From Herbinix sp. (GTDB lineage: Bacteria; Bacillota; Clostridia; Lachnospirales; Lachnospiraceae): a stretch of 44,509 bases of DNA. Each line of letters starts with the position of its first letter. Position 1 is the first letter of the stretch. A program made the translations under genes and the position numbers. The stretch lies in assembly GCA_029238935.1 (NCBI GenBank), contig JAQZBN010000029.1, positions 1 to 44,509 of the forward strand, read 5' to 3'. Below, piece by piece: positions 1-8,655 of the stretch. Under the pieces are notes generated by a model, which was not told where the DNA came from, searched no databases, and saw only the letters and a program-made list of their open reading frames with translations.

Positions 1-46
1 TTTCTCACATCCGTCCTTCTTTTTAACTATCTCTCGTTTATTATCT

Positions 47-475
47 CTACTTCTCTTGAAGAAACATAATCGCTCCGACAAGAAATAAAACCATACCAAA
101 CATCTTTTTTACGTTGATCAGTGCCTGCAGGAAAAATACATCTACCACCATACTGCTGACTAACTGTCCTGCTAAGATTAAGATAACGGTATTCGATATC
201 CCTAGAGCAGGTATGGATCTTGCCGATAAATATATGATGGAAGCACCAAAGAGGCCTCCAATCCACCAAACAGGGCTTACTGTGACAATTTTCGTATATC
301 GGGATAGGTTTCCTCGCAGCAAATTCATAATCAGTATAAAGGTCATGCCGGTAATAAGACTATGAAGGGTCGCTACACTTGGTGTAAGGTATTTGCCAAG
401 CTGTGAATTGATACTGGCCTCTATGGTTGTAAAGATGCCTGCCATAATTGCAAGCAGCATTGATAATATGTTCAT
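47..475 (-). CDS. YdcZ/DUF606-type DMT-superfamily small membrane transporter
   Basis: This 142-residue, very hydrophobic protein has about five predicted membrane segments. The order of short helices, a central PVWWIGGLFGA segment and a final GMVLFLVGAIMF helix resemble the YdcZ (DUF606) group of drug/metabolite transporters, whose members are usually 140-150 residues and often act as pairs. The substrate cannot be read from sequence. The ATG at 475 is preceded by GGAG at a 7-nt spacing, which supports the start. The gene lies downstream of the sugar block on the same strand but is separated from it by about 190 bases, so it is probably its own unit. Family assignment is by recognition of the overall pattern. 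Confidence 0.75.
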   Translation of the reverse strand: MNILSMLLAIMAGIFTTIEASINSQLGKYLTPSVATLHSLITGMTFILIMNLLRGNLSRYTKIVTVSPVWWIGGLFGASIIYLSARSIPALGISNTVILILAGQLVSSMVVDVFFLQALINVKKMFGMVLFLVGAIMFLQEK

Positions 476-669
476 ATGATTACTCCAGATATCCTTTGTT
501 TTATAGATATGTGCAGTAATCTTATTCTATACAAGCTGATTGTGTGGTATATGTAACTATTTCTATTTTCGTCTATTATCTTTCTTCTATTTTCTTGTTT
601 TTTCTATTTTCTTCTTTTATTCAAGTTTAGATTCTATTGATAACTTTATCGGATTTTATCAACTTCATA
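476..669. other. Intergenic, pyrimidine-rich plus strand
   Basis: The gap between two minus-strand genes contains a pyrimidine-rich stretch on the plus strand (about 550-620) in which TTCTATTTTC recurs at short intervals. I see no gene and no convincing terminator. It probably holds the promoter of the YdcZ-like gene. Confidence 0.4.
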
Positions 670-2238
670 TCAATCTTCAAATACCTCTACTGTTACAATA
701 TGATCAATAAACTTATACCGAAAACGAACCACCGTATTATCCTTATCTACTTTAAAATATGCTTTATTGGAGGAACCGCTTCTTGGGTAGGTATCATAGC
801 AATAAGTTGCAGATAAAGTCCCATAGGTGGATATTGCATAATCATACTCCCCGGCATATGGGATTACAACAGATAAGGTATAGGTATTATCGCCAATATA
901 GTACATTCGTGTAATTTCGCTATTGGAATCATTTTGTATTGCACCTACATAGGGTTGAAAACTACCGTAAACTACGATCTTTTGGGGTAACTTCATCCCT
1001 GTCTCTTCATCGAAGGTATCTTTTGCCCCGTATTCGATCAGGTGAATCGGATTACCGGCTTTTTTACGGAGAGCATCACCGGTTGCCCAGAGTTTTTTAA
1101 TCGTCTCTTCCTGACTAAATCCCATAGGGCAAGCAGGACTTTTCGTATTGATCTGATAATAGTCCTGAAGATCCATCTCACCAGTATCTGCTCGTTCCAT
1201 CCGAACTGCAGCCCGATCTATGGTCCTACGGAAAGGAATTTCAAAATACGCATTGACATTATTAATTGCAGTCCACTTATAGGTATATTCTAAGAAATGT
1301 CTTTGTCCTTCTTCGTCCTGGTTCGCAAACCATCCAATCTGATCATAGCCCCACCAGTCCTTAAAAGCCCGTTCCTCGTAGCTGATGGAATCAAAATCCT
1401 CCAAGACCTTGCCGCCCCAGTTATCATATTCCATCAGATAAGGCATTGCTTCAGCACTCCAACCATTGGGGTTTAGGCCTCCTTCGCTAAACCCTTCCCG
1501 AACAAGTACATTCTTTTCGCCCAACCGGTCTAATACCGGATATCTAGTGAACGGCATGGCATGATAATCTAAGAGAAGTTTTCCGCGAATGCTAATTCCA
1601 TGACTATGGGCATCCATCAGAATCTTATGTCGTCTTGCATGTTGTGTTCCATAGGCACGAATCATATCCATCAATTCAGCCATCTTAACCATTCCACGAT
1701 CATTTGCCGTATAGAGGTGGATTTGTCCCATATGAAACGCTTCATACCCCGCATCGATGTATTTGGTGGCACGGTAATAAAACCACATTCTGGTTTCTAT
1801 ATTATTGATATCGGGAAGTGCTCCGTCTTCACCCCAGATAAATCCCTTTGGCTCCTCCGGAAAACGCATTGCTTCAAAATCAAAACCTCGATCCTCCGGC
1901 GTAAGTCCAAAGGCTTCAAACACATAAGCGGGTACCTTAAAGTTCTCAATATGACGATAAACTGCTTCAAAAATGCAAGCCTGTAGAATAATCTCCGGAT
2001 CTATTTCGTGTACTCGATCCGCAAGATATTTTGACTTTCTAAAATGTTCCTCGTCATCAGCATCCGGTTCCCATATACCAGATGCTCTGCCGATAAATTT
2101 TATTCCAAGGTTTTTGATGGCTCGTAAATCATCTTCCATTGTCTTTGTATGAATGAAAAATGCAGCCGTAGCCGACCTTGCGAGGTAATTTTCCAAAACC
2201 TCTTTTTCTATCGTCTTGTCAAATGCGTAATTTGTCAA
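670..2238 (-). CDS. Unrecognised enzyme-like protein beside GH125, possible glycosidase
   Basis: I do not recognise the family. The open frame extends upstream to 2310 inside the GH125 gene, but the TTG at 2236-2238 has GAGGAGG (2247-2253) eight bases upstream, so a 522-residue product is more likely. The N-terminal ~400 residues alternate short hydrophobic strands (LGIKFIGRASGIW, EIILQACIFEA, GFIWGEDGALP, AGYEAFHMGQIHLY, HKILMDAHSHG) with amphipathic helices, as in a TIM barrel. Acidic and histidine residues fall at strand ends, as glycosidase catalytic residues do. The last ~100 residues look like a beta-sandwich. There is no signal peptide, so it is probably cytoplasmic. It starts 14 bases after the GH125 stop and is the last gene of the sugar block, so it probably acts on the same substrate. 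Calling it a glycosidase is inference. Confidence 0.6.
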   Translation of the reverse strand: MTNYAFDKTIEKEVLENYLARSATAAFFIHTKTMEDDLRAIKNLGIKFIGRASGIWEPDADDEEHFRKSKYLADRVHEIDPEIILQACIFEAVYRHIENFKVPAYVFEAFGLTPEDRGFDFEAMRFPEEPKGFIWGEDGALPDINNIETRMWFYYRATKYIDAGYEAFHMGQIHLYTANDRGMVKMAELMDMIRAYGTQHARRHKILMDAHSHGISIRGKLLLDYHAMPFTRYPVLDRLGEKNVLVREGFSEGGLNPNGWSAEAMPYLMEYDNWGGKVLEDFDSISYEERAFKDWWGYDQIGWFANQDEEGQRHFLEYTYKWTAINNVNAYFEIPFRRTIDRAAVRMERADTGEMDLQDYYQINTKSPACPMGFSQEETIKKLWATGDALRKKAGNPIHLIEYGAKDTFDEETGMKLPQKIVVYGSFQPYVGAIQNDSNSEITRMYYIGDNTYTLSVVIPYAGEYDYAISTYGTLSATYCYDTYPRSGSSNKAYFKVDKDNTVVRFRYKFIDHIVTVEVFED

Positions 2239-2252
2239 CCCCAAAACCTCCT

Positions 2253-3533
2253 CTATTGGTAGATATCCATTACAAATAAAGCAAAGAGTGAATTTGCCCA
2301 GGCAAACCATTCTCTCGTGAACTGACTTGGATCATCGCACAAAAAGCCCTCATGCATTACCTTTCTTCCAGCATCAGTAGCTAAAAGCTGCTTTAATAAG
2401 GTTTCTTTTTCTTCCTTCGTCTGAGCTGTTAGACCCTGCATAGTTAGAGCAATATGCCATATATACCGATCCGGTGTATGAGGGCTGCCAATTCCTTTGG
2501 CACAAGCGCCTTCATAATAATAAGGATTATGCTTACTTAGAATAAATCTTCTCGTATTTTGATAGATTTCATCTGATGCATCGGTATAATGTAACCACGG
2601 GATGGATAAGAGACTAGGTACATTAGCATCATCCATCAGATTATAGTTCCCCATTCCATCAGTTTCATAGGCATAGATATTGCCATACCCTTCTTCGTTT
2701 ATAATACCGTATTGCTCAATACCCTTCTTGATCTCATCCTTTAAGCTAGTTGCTTGTTCCGATAGATCAGTATCATGATAGATTTGCTCAGCAATCTCTT
2801 CGATATAACCAAGGGCTACGGTTGCAAACATATTTGCCGGGATCAGATAACCATACTTACAAGCATCATCACTGGGGCGAAATCCTGACCAGGTCATTCC
2901 GGTATAGGCGGTTGGCTCCCCTCGACCATCTCTTGATAAAGTATCTGATGGCGGACAATTGAGACGGATGAAGGAATAGTTTGAGTCCGTATCGTGTCTT
3001 TGCTCCTTCTTCCATAGGGCAAGAATGGTCTGGAATACTTTTTTTACCTCTTCTGTGAACACACTACTATCATCCTTTATTTTCCAATAAGAGTGTATCA
3101 ACCATACAGGATAACATAAAGAGTCTATCTCATATTTACGTTCCCAATCCCAAGGGGATGATTCTGTGATGTCATGGTCCCAACAATTTCCGTTCGCTTC
3201 CTCATTAAAAGCATTTGCATAAGGATCAATTAAGATATAACGCATTTGTCTTTTAATCAATCCTTTGACGAAATCACCAAGGATCTCATAATCCTTGATA
3301 AAAGGAAGATAATGAACTACTTGTGCAGAGGAATCGCGAAGCCACATTGCTGCGATATCACCGGTAAACACAAACACTTCCTCTTCATCCACCCATTTTG
3401 TTGTGGTTTTTGCTGTACTTTCATAACAATTAATAAAAGTCTCATAAAGCTTTTCATCTTCGATAAATTGTTTTGCTACCTTTCTTGCTATCTCTTCTAC
3501 CGCTTGGTTTAATTGCTGTTGTTTTTCTTTCAT
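2253..3533 (-). CDS. GH125 exo-alpha-1,6-mannosidase
   Basis: This 426-residue protein belongs to glycoside hydrolase family 125 (former DUF1237): metal-independent, inverting exo-alpha-1,6-mannosidases that remove mannose from N-glycan or mannan cores. Family hallmarks visible are [36 protein letters not shown] split across two strands, [22 protein letters not shown] and the C-terminal [16 protein letters not shown]. The aspartates of the RPSDD stretch and a C-terminal glutamate are the expected catalytic acid/base region. Length matches characterised members (about 425). There is no signal peptide, so it acts in the cytoplasm on imported oligosaccharide. It follows the M17 peptidase gene by 18 bases and precedes an unknown enzyme-like gene. 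Family confidence is high; the exact glycan is unknown. Confidence 0.93.
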   Translation of the reverse strand: MKEKQQQLNQAVEEIARKVAKQFIEDEKLYETFINCYESTAKTTTKWVDEEEVFVFTGDIAAMWLRDSSAQVVHYLPFIKDYEILGDFVKGLIKRQMRYILIDPYANAFNEEANGNCWDHDITESSPWDWERKYEIDSLCYPVWLIHSYWKIKDDSSVFTEEVKKVFQTILALWKKEQRHDTDSNYSFIRLNCPPSDTLSRDGRGEPTAYTGMTWSGFRPSDDACKYGYLIPANMFATVALGYIEEIAEQIYHDTDLSEQATSLKDEIKKGIEQYGIINEEGYGNIYAYETDGMGNYNLMDDANVPSLLSIPWLHYTDASDEIYQNTRRFILSKHNPYYYEGACAKGIGSPHTPDRYIWHIALTMQGLTAQTKEEKETLLKQLLATDAGRKVMHEGFLCDDPSQFTREWFAWANSLFALFVMDIYQ

Positions 3534-3551
3534 GTAATTACACTCCTGTTA

Positions 3552-5057
3552 TTAATCTAAAAACGCTGCTATCGACGATATAAGCACACCGGTAGCTCCC
3601 ACGCTTTGCATTTTACTTTCACTTTTTCTTACTGCGGTACCTACCACATCCAGATGAATCCACGGAACATCCGTCTCCACAAACTCTTCTAAAAAACAGG
3701 CTGCAACACTGGCACCGGCATCACTTCCTGGAGCATAGTTGATCAAATCTGCTGCCTGCGTCCTGTACAATAGCTTATGGTAGAACGAATCTAGTGGTAG
3801 TCTCCAAATTTTTTCACATTGCTGTTCTGTAACCTTCTTAAATTCTTCATAATAGGAATCCTGGTTTGAGAAGATACCGGAAATCTCATTTCCCAATGCC
3901 ATCTGGCAGGAGTAAGTCAGTGTTGCTAAGTCAATCAGTCTGCTGGCACCTTTTTGTTGGGCATAGGTAATGGCATCGCATAAGATAAGTCGGCCTTCTG
4001 CATCGATGTTATAAACCTCCACGGTCTTACCTGACATCGTGGTTAATACGTCTCCCATCTTACAAGAATCCGGACTGATCACATTCTCTACTGCCGGAAT
4101 GACCAGAAGCAAATTATGTCTTACTTTCTGCCGTACCGCGATCTCTAATACAGAAAGCATATTGGCAGCACCACACATATCATACTTCATGCCCTCCATA
4201 CCACCGGTAGATTTTAAGTGATACCCTCCGCTGTCAAACATAACACCTTTCCCAATCAGCGCTGTTACCGGAGCACCTTTTTCACCTTCATAATAAACGG
4301 TAATGAGGTTCGCTTCCTCCTTACTTCCGGCATTTACTCCAAGTATTCCTCCGGCATGAATTTCTATCAGATCTTTCTTTCCCAGTATATCACAGTTTAG
4401 TTGATATTCTATCGAAAAATCTTTTACATATTCCGCAAATTGCTTCACATGGAGATAATTGTTTGGAATATCACCGAGCATTCTGGCATAATTAATACAC
4501 TTCCCATAATGAATTGCTTTTTGAATGTTATCCTTTGAGTCACCATCGTAAACCAAGGTAAAAGTCATGGAATCCTTTTCCTCTTTTAATTGATCCCTTA
4601 TGGAGTACAGTCGTTTCTCAGAAGCATCCTTTAATTTCGTTTTAGAAAACCGATAAGCTCCAAAAATCATCGCTTGAATTATTGCCTCTGTAACTTTCTC
4701 GATTGGATAATGACCAAATTCCAATCCTTTTAAAATAATCTGATGATCCTCCTCTACCTGTTTTCCAAAACCTCGAAACAATTCAATCAAGTAGCTTAAT
4801 TCATAATCTGCTTCTTTTCCTAGATGGAAAAATGTAATTGAAATTGTACCTGATTTACTGGGAACAAGTGTAGTCTGTTGATCCAGTACTTTTTGTTTTT
4901 GTTTCTCTATGAGGGTATCGATCATGTTATCCTCAAGCATTAAATTCTTAAGCTGCTCTGCAATATTAGTTTCATTAAAATATGGGATAAGTATGTATGG
5001 ATGCTTCTGATGCAATGATATTTTACTTTCCTGTATGAATTTCATAATAAAACTCAC
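3552..5057 (-). CDS. M17 family leucyl aminopeptidase-like protein
   Basis: This cytosolic two-metal aminopeptidase of the PepA/M17 family is 501 residues long, the family's usual length. The C-terminal catalytic half shows GKGVMFDSGG (metal-binding Lys and Asp), HLKSTGGM, KYDMCGAANML (metal Asp) and the signature NIDAEGRLIL, a one-residue variant of NTDAEGR. The N-terminal ~170 residues are divergent, as usual for M17. The start is uncertain: GTG at 5057 has AGAAAGG only 3 nt upstream, while ATG at 5045 is 15 nt from it. A peptidase inside a glycosidase/ABC operon is unusual and suggests that the imported substrate carries amino acids or a short peptide. All key metal residues appear intact. 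Confidence 0.9.
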   Translation of the reverse strand: MSFIMKFIQESKISLHQKHPYILIPYFNETNIAEQLKNLMLEDNMIDTLIEKQKQKVLDQQTTLVPSKSGTISITFFHLGKEADYELSYLIELFRGFGKQVEEDHQIILKGLEFGHYPIEKVTEAIIQAMIFGAYRFSKTKLKDASEKRLYSIRDQLKEEKDSMTFTLVYDGDSKDNIQKAIHYGKCINYARMLGDIPNNYLHVKQFAEYVKDFSIEYQLNCDILGKKDLIEIHAGGILGVNAGSKEEANLITVYYEGEKGAPVTALIGKGVMFDSGGYHLKSTGGMEGMKYDMCGAANMLSVLEIAVRQKVRHNLLLVIPAVENVISPDSCKMGDVLTTMSGKTVEVYNIDAEGRLILCDAITYAQQKGASRLIDLATLTYSCQMALGNEISGIFSNQDSYYEEFKKVTEQQCEKIWRLPLDSFYHKLLYRTQAADLINYAPGSDAGASVAACFLEEFVETDVPWIHLDVVGTAVRKSESKMQSVGATGVLISSIAAFLD

Positions 5058-5089
5058 ATACCTTTCTATGTAAAATAATGGAATACCTT

Positions 5090-6445
5090 TTAAAATATTC
5101 CTCCATAGCAGGTATCATATAAATCAACTAATTTCTTCGCCAAGGAATAAGAGTTTATTAAAGGATGTAAAGTAAGTGCCTGAATGGCTACTTCCTTTGA
5201 CTTTGTCTGAATTGCTTTTACAGTCAGCTTTTCATAATGCTTTAATAAGCGTATGAGTAGATAACAATGCTCCGGAATGTTACCAATCGGAACCGGTACA
5301 ATCCCTTCCTTCGACACCTTACAGGTAACCTCGATTACATCCCTTTCATTTAGATCCTCAATGCAGCTCCCATTTGGTACTGATAACACCAAATGATAGC
5401 CTTCCTCACTTTGCAGTCCCTCGATACAGTCCAGCATTACTCCCGCATACCCCATACCATCAGGTACTTCCAGGTTACCTTTTTTTATCATTTTCTTCTC
5501 ATTGCTTCCGGTTTCAATGCTCATATAGGATTCTTCCCGAACTGCCATATAGTATAAGAAGACCTGCAAAGCTCCTTCCGGATCTGCATCCATATCCATT
5601 TCTTTTAATTCCTTCATCATCGCAAGATTTACTGTTTCGATCGTCTTACCTCTGGTCGCACCGGATTTCATTATATTCTCCAGCGCTTTTTCCCTGTGAT
5701 AGTAATAGTAAAGATATTCATTGGGCAGAAGCCCAAGCGAACGTAATATGTCCGGATCGAACATGGAAAACTCCTGAATATTCTCTAAAAATGTCTCATC
5801 CATAAGCAAATCAGGCAGAATTTCGGTTCCCTGGTTCTTCACACTACGGATCCAGGATAAATGATTTAAACCAAAGAACTCTACATACAAATCTTTTTCT
5901 GCAACCCCCAGATGCTTTGCCATTCTAAATTTAGTACTGCTCGGTGCATCACAAATACCTATAATACGATGAAAACCTGCCTCTTGTAAAGCCTGAGTTA
6001 CCAAACCTGAGGGATTCGTAAAATTAAAAACCCATGCATTGGGAGCATATTTTTCAATTAATTCACAGTATTGTAATAGTACAGGTATTGTACGAACTGC
6101 CATTGAAAAACCGCCAACCCCGGTGGTTTCCTGTCCTATAACTCCTTCTCTAAGTGCTAGGGTTTCATCGATTACTCTGGAATGGTCCCCTCCTACCCTT
6201 AAGGTAGTTACAATATAATCCGCTCCGGTAATTGCTGAAATTGCATCCTCAGCAACTGTAAGCTCTAAATCTTTCTGATTTCTTTGAATGACATGTCTAC
6301 AAAGTTTACCAATTATCTGCTGTTTTTCCGTATCAATATCATATAATACTACCTTGTCAATATGTAATTGTTGATATCGTTGCAACAATCCATTAATAAA
6401 GATTACTGTCCTTACTCCTGCTCCACCAATTACTGCAATCTTCAT
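5090..6445 (-). CDS. GH4 NAD-dependent 6-phospho-beta-glucosidase-type glycosidase
   Basis: This 451-residue family 4 glycosidase uses NAD+ and a divalent metal to cleave glycosides by transient oxidation at C3. An N-terminal Rossmann motif (VIGGAGVRT) is followed by YDID, LRVGGDHSRVIDE, IGQETTGVGGF, the asparagine motif NFTNPSG, GICDAPS (metal Cys) and FFGLNHLSW (metal His). The RVGG...GQETTG and GICD patterns match the phospho-beta-glucosidase branch (CelF/LicH/BglT) rather than the alpha-galactosidase branch seen at 19383-20705. Its start overlaps the PfkB kinase stop by 4 bases, implying translational coupling. As there is no PTS nearby, the kinase may supply the phosphorylated substrate. 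Substrate identity is inference. Confidence 0.9.
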   Translation of the reverse strand: MKIAVIGGAGVRTVIFINGLLQRYQQLHIDKVVLYDIDTEKQQIIGKLCRHVIQRNQKDLELTVAEDAISAITGADYIVTTLRVGGDHSRVIDETLALREGVIGQETTGVGGFSMAVRTIPVLLQYCELIEKYAPNAWVFNFTNPSGLVTQALQEAGFHRIIGICDAPSSTKFRMAKHLGVAEKDLYVEFFGLNHLSWIRSVKNQGTEILPDLLMDETFLENIQEFSMFDPDILRSLGLLPNEYLYYYYHREKALENIMKSGATRGKTIETVNLAMMKELKEMDMDADPEGALQVFLYYMAVREESYMSIETGSNEKKMIKKGNLEVPDGMGYAGVMLDCIEGLQSEEGYHLVLSVPNGSCIEDLNERDVIEVTCKVSKEGIVPVPIGNIPEHCYLLIRLLKHYEKLTVKAIQTKSKEVAIQALTLHPLINSYSLAKKLVDLYDTCYGGIF

Positions 6446-7392
6446 ATTCTTGTCGTCCTTTCATTCTGCTCTTTCATAAAATCATGCAATTGTTTTTCCG
6501 TAGGAAATCCGGCATTACCTCCATAGGCCGTTACGGATAAAGCTCCACAGGCATTCCCGAATTTTAAGCATTCCTCCACAGATTTCCCTCTAAGATATCC
6601 ATAAATAAACCCTGCATTGAAGGAGTCCCCAGCACCGGTGGTATCTACTGCTATCACGGAATAAGGATTCGCCCTGTATTCATTGCCATCAACGAGGGCG
6701 ATAGAGCCTTGTTTACCCAGCTTTATTACAGGCATAGGGCAGTATTTAGCAAAATCATACATCGCTTCCCGGAACGTGTCCCTTCTTCCATAATGAACTG
6801 CTTCGGTTTCATTCATAAACAATACATCAATATAGGGAAATAGTTGATAAATTCCTTCATACCATTCCCCGGAATCATCCCAGCCAATATCAAAGGATAC
6901 GGTTACCTCATCCTTTTCCTTAATCTGTTGTAATAACCGAAGATACGAATCATGATTTTTACTTCCTGCATAACCAGTGACATGAATATGTCGTGCTTTT
7001 ATGACATTGGAAATCTCTATTTTACTTAAACTGAGTTCATCATTGGTGCCTCGATAGGTTAAGAAGGAACGATCCTTCTCATTGGTAAAACTAATCGAAA
7101 TTCCTGTTTTATGTATCGTACTTGTATTAATAAGGGAACAATCCACGTGCTTTGCTTCAAACTCTTCTATGATATACTTTCCGTAAATATCATCTCCCAA
7201 GGACCCTTGAAATACAGGAGAAAGTCCCAGTTTTCCAAGTCCTAAGGTAAACAACGCTGCTCCTCCACCAACATAAGTATTCATCGTATTAACGACATCC
7301 TCCTGGCCTGGCAGGGGAAGGTGTTCTACCCCTGGAATTACAATATCAATATTAACATCACCATATACGAATACATCCCATCTTTTCTCCAT
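6442..7392 (-). CDS. PfkB-family carbohydrate kinase
   Basis: This 316-residue member of the ribokinase/PfkB family phosphorylates sugars or nucleosides with ATP. The N-terminal signature YGDVNIDIVIPG leads into the substrate-binding GGGAALFTLGLGKLG segment. The C-terminal DTTGAGDSFNAGFIYG contains the anion-hole glycines and the catalytic aspartate. It overlaps the GH4 gene by 4 bases, so the two are likely co-translated and act in sequence. The ATG at 7392 has AAGGTGAT just upstream. A perfect 19-base operator-like palindrome lies 27 bases before the start. The gap of 262 bases to the upstream permease gene suggests that it may have its own promoter. The sugar substrate cannot be told from the sequence. 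Confidence 0.9.
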   Translation of the reverse strand: MEKRWDVFVYGDVNIDIVIPGVEHLPLPGQEDVVNTMNTYVGGGAALFTLGLGKLGLSPVFQGSLGDDIYGKYIIEEFEAKHVDCSLINTSTIHKTGISISFTNEKDRSFLTYRGTNDELSLSKIEISNVIKARHIHVTGYAGSKNHDSYLRLLQQIKEKDEVTVSFDIGWDDSGEWYEGIYQLFPYIDVLFMNETEAVHYGRRDTFREAMYDFAKYCPMPVIKLGKQGSIALVDGNEYRANPYSVIAVDTTGAGDSFNAGFIYGYLRGKSVEECLKFGNACGALSVTAYGGNAGFPTEKQLHDFMKEQNERTTRI

Positions 7393-7418
7393 ACGATCAC
7401 CTTACCTTTACTCATAAT

Positions 7419-7437
7419 AAAACGAAATCATCGTTTT
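7419..7437. promoter_or_regulatory. Operator-like 7-5-7 perfect palindrome before pfkB-GH4
   Basis: AAAACGA, five bases, TCGTTTT: perfect 7-bp arms. It sits between the kinase start (7392) and an AT-rich possible promoter region upstream. Size and spacing suit a dimeric repressor such as a LacI- or GntR-family protein. It could also form a small RNA hairpin in the leader. No candidate repressor of those families is in the window. Confidence 0.5.
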
Positions 7438-7654
7438 CTTTCTTATCTTAATATATCATTTCATAAAAGAAGGACTCCAATGGTAAAAACAATATGATTA
7501 CCATATTAATACATGAAGCCCTAAAAATGCTATATACTAAATTACTCGAATTTATACACTTTTTGTTTATAAAAAAATTCCCCGCCGCGTTCTAACATAA
7601 TAAGTTTCCATCCTACTATGGAACTACGGCAAAGAATTTTATATAATCCTATCA

Positions 7655-8584
7655 TTATCCTTTTACAGCACCGATCATAGCACCTTTTGCAAAATACTTC
7701 TGAGCAAAAGGGTATACACATAGAATTGGTGCGGTGGTAACCACTACTGCAGCCATCTTAAGAGAGTCCGAGGTTACAGTAGTTGCATTATGGGCAATCG
7801 CCTGAGCAACTGTGGTAACTTCCTGCTGTGCTGCCATGGCTCTTTGAAGCATCTGCTGCAACACTGTCTGAACCGGCCACATACTACTGGATTTCATAAA
7901 GAATGCACCGGAAAACCAATCATTCCAATGATTTACCGCCGTATACAGGCTGACTACAGCAATCACCGGTTTACTAAGTGGCATCATAATCTTTCCATAT
8001 ATTTTAAAGTATCCGCACCCGTCTAATTTCGCTGATTCTTCTAAGCTCTCCGGTACGGATTCAAAGAATGTTCTCATCATTAATAAATAAGTAACACTTA
8101 CTAAACCCGGCACAACATAGATCCAGAAATTATTAATTAAATGGAGTTTATTGTACTGAATATAAGTTGGAATCATTCCTCCGCTGAATAACATGGTAAA
8201 GGTTATGAGCATGGTGATGATTTTTCTACCAGGTAAATTTATTTCTTTTAATGCAAAAGCTGCTAAAGAGGTTACTGTCAGGCTTGCTAAGGTCCCGATA
8301 AATGTTCTCGCTATGGTTATCTTATAAGCTTTCATGATACTTCCGTCACTAAATACTTCTTTATAATTATCCAAGGTAAATACTCTCGTCCAAAAGTAAA
8401 TACCGCCCCGGGCTGCATCTTTGCCATCATTAAAGGATAAGGCTAAAACATTAATACAAGGAAGTATGATGGCGAGGCATAGTGCGATCAAAATAAGATA
8501 TATAAATACTTGCAGCACTTGTTCCGAAAAACTTGAGGTTATTTTATTCCTTGGACTTTTTTCTGTTATTGTTTTATGATTCAT
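7655..8584 (-). CDS. CUT1 sugar ABC transporter permease, LplC/YtcP type
   Basis: This 309-residue inner-membrane permease has six predicted helices and belongs to the MalG-like half of CUT1 importers. The EAA loop that contacts the ATPase is visible as EESAKLDGCGYFKIYGKIMMPLSKP. The N-terminal LALSFNDGKDAARGGIYFW and the C-terminal PFAQKYFAKGAMIGAVKG are typical of the LplC/YtcP branch, which takes up complex oligosaccharides such as pectin, xylan or mannan fragments. It follows the binding-protein gene after a 71-base gap containing a strong hairpin. No ATP-binding subunit is encoded here; a shared MsmX-type ATPase elsewhere would be needed. Confidence 0.93.
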   Translation of the reverse strand: MNHKTITEKSPRNKITSSFSEQVLQVFIYLILIALCLAIILPCINVLALSFNDGKDAARGGIYFWTRVFTLDNYKEVFSDGSIMKAYKITIARTFIGTLASLTVTSLAAFALKEINLPGRKIITMLITFTMLFSGGMIPTYIQYNKLHLINNFWIYVVPGLVSVTYLLMMRTFFESVPESLEESAKLDGCGYFKIYGKIMMPLSKPVIAVVSLYTAVNHWNDWFSGAFFMKSSSMWPVQTVLQQMLQRAMAAQQEVTTVAQAIAHNATTVTSDSLKMAAVVVTTAPILCVYPFAQKYFAKGAMIGAVKG

Positions 8585-8608
8585 GTCTTCACCCTAGCCT
8601 TTCTTTTT

Positions 8609-8635
8609 ATCTCTGCCGCAATCAGCGGCAGAGAT
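8609..8635 (-). other. 11-bp perfect hairpin between binding-protein and permease genes
   Basis: ATCTCTGCCGC, loop of 5, GCGGCAGAGAT. In the transcript direction (minus) it is followed by A-rich rather than U-rich sequence, so it is unlikely to terminate fully. Such hairpins after a binding-protein cistron commonly protect the upstream mRNA from 3' decay and raise binding-protein levels over permease levels. Confidence 0.65.
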
Positions 8636-8655
8636 AATTAAACTATCCTTTGATC

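Noticed and set aside
2239..2310. Longer N-terminus of the unknown protein after GH125
   Set aside because: The extra 24 residues are read inside the GH125 gene. The TTG at 2238 has a strong ribosome site, and the ATG at 2310 has none.
5374..5805. 143-codon plus-strand frame within the GH4 gene
   Set aside because: It is antisense to a clearly conserved gene, is rich in Ser/Pro/His as shadow frames are, and has no ribosome site.
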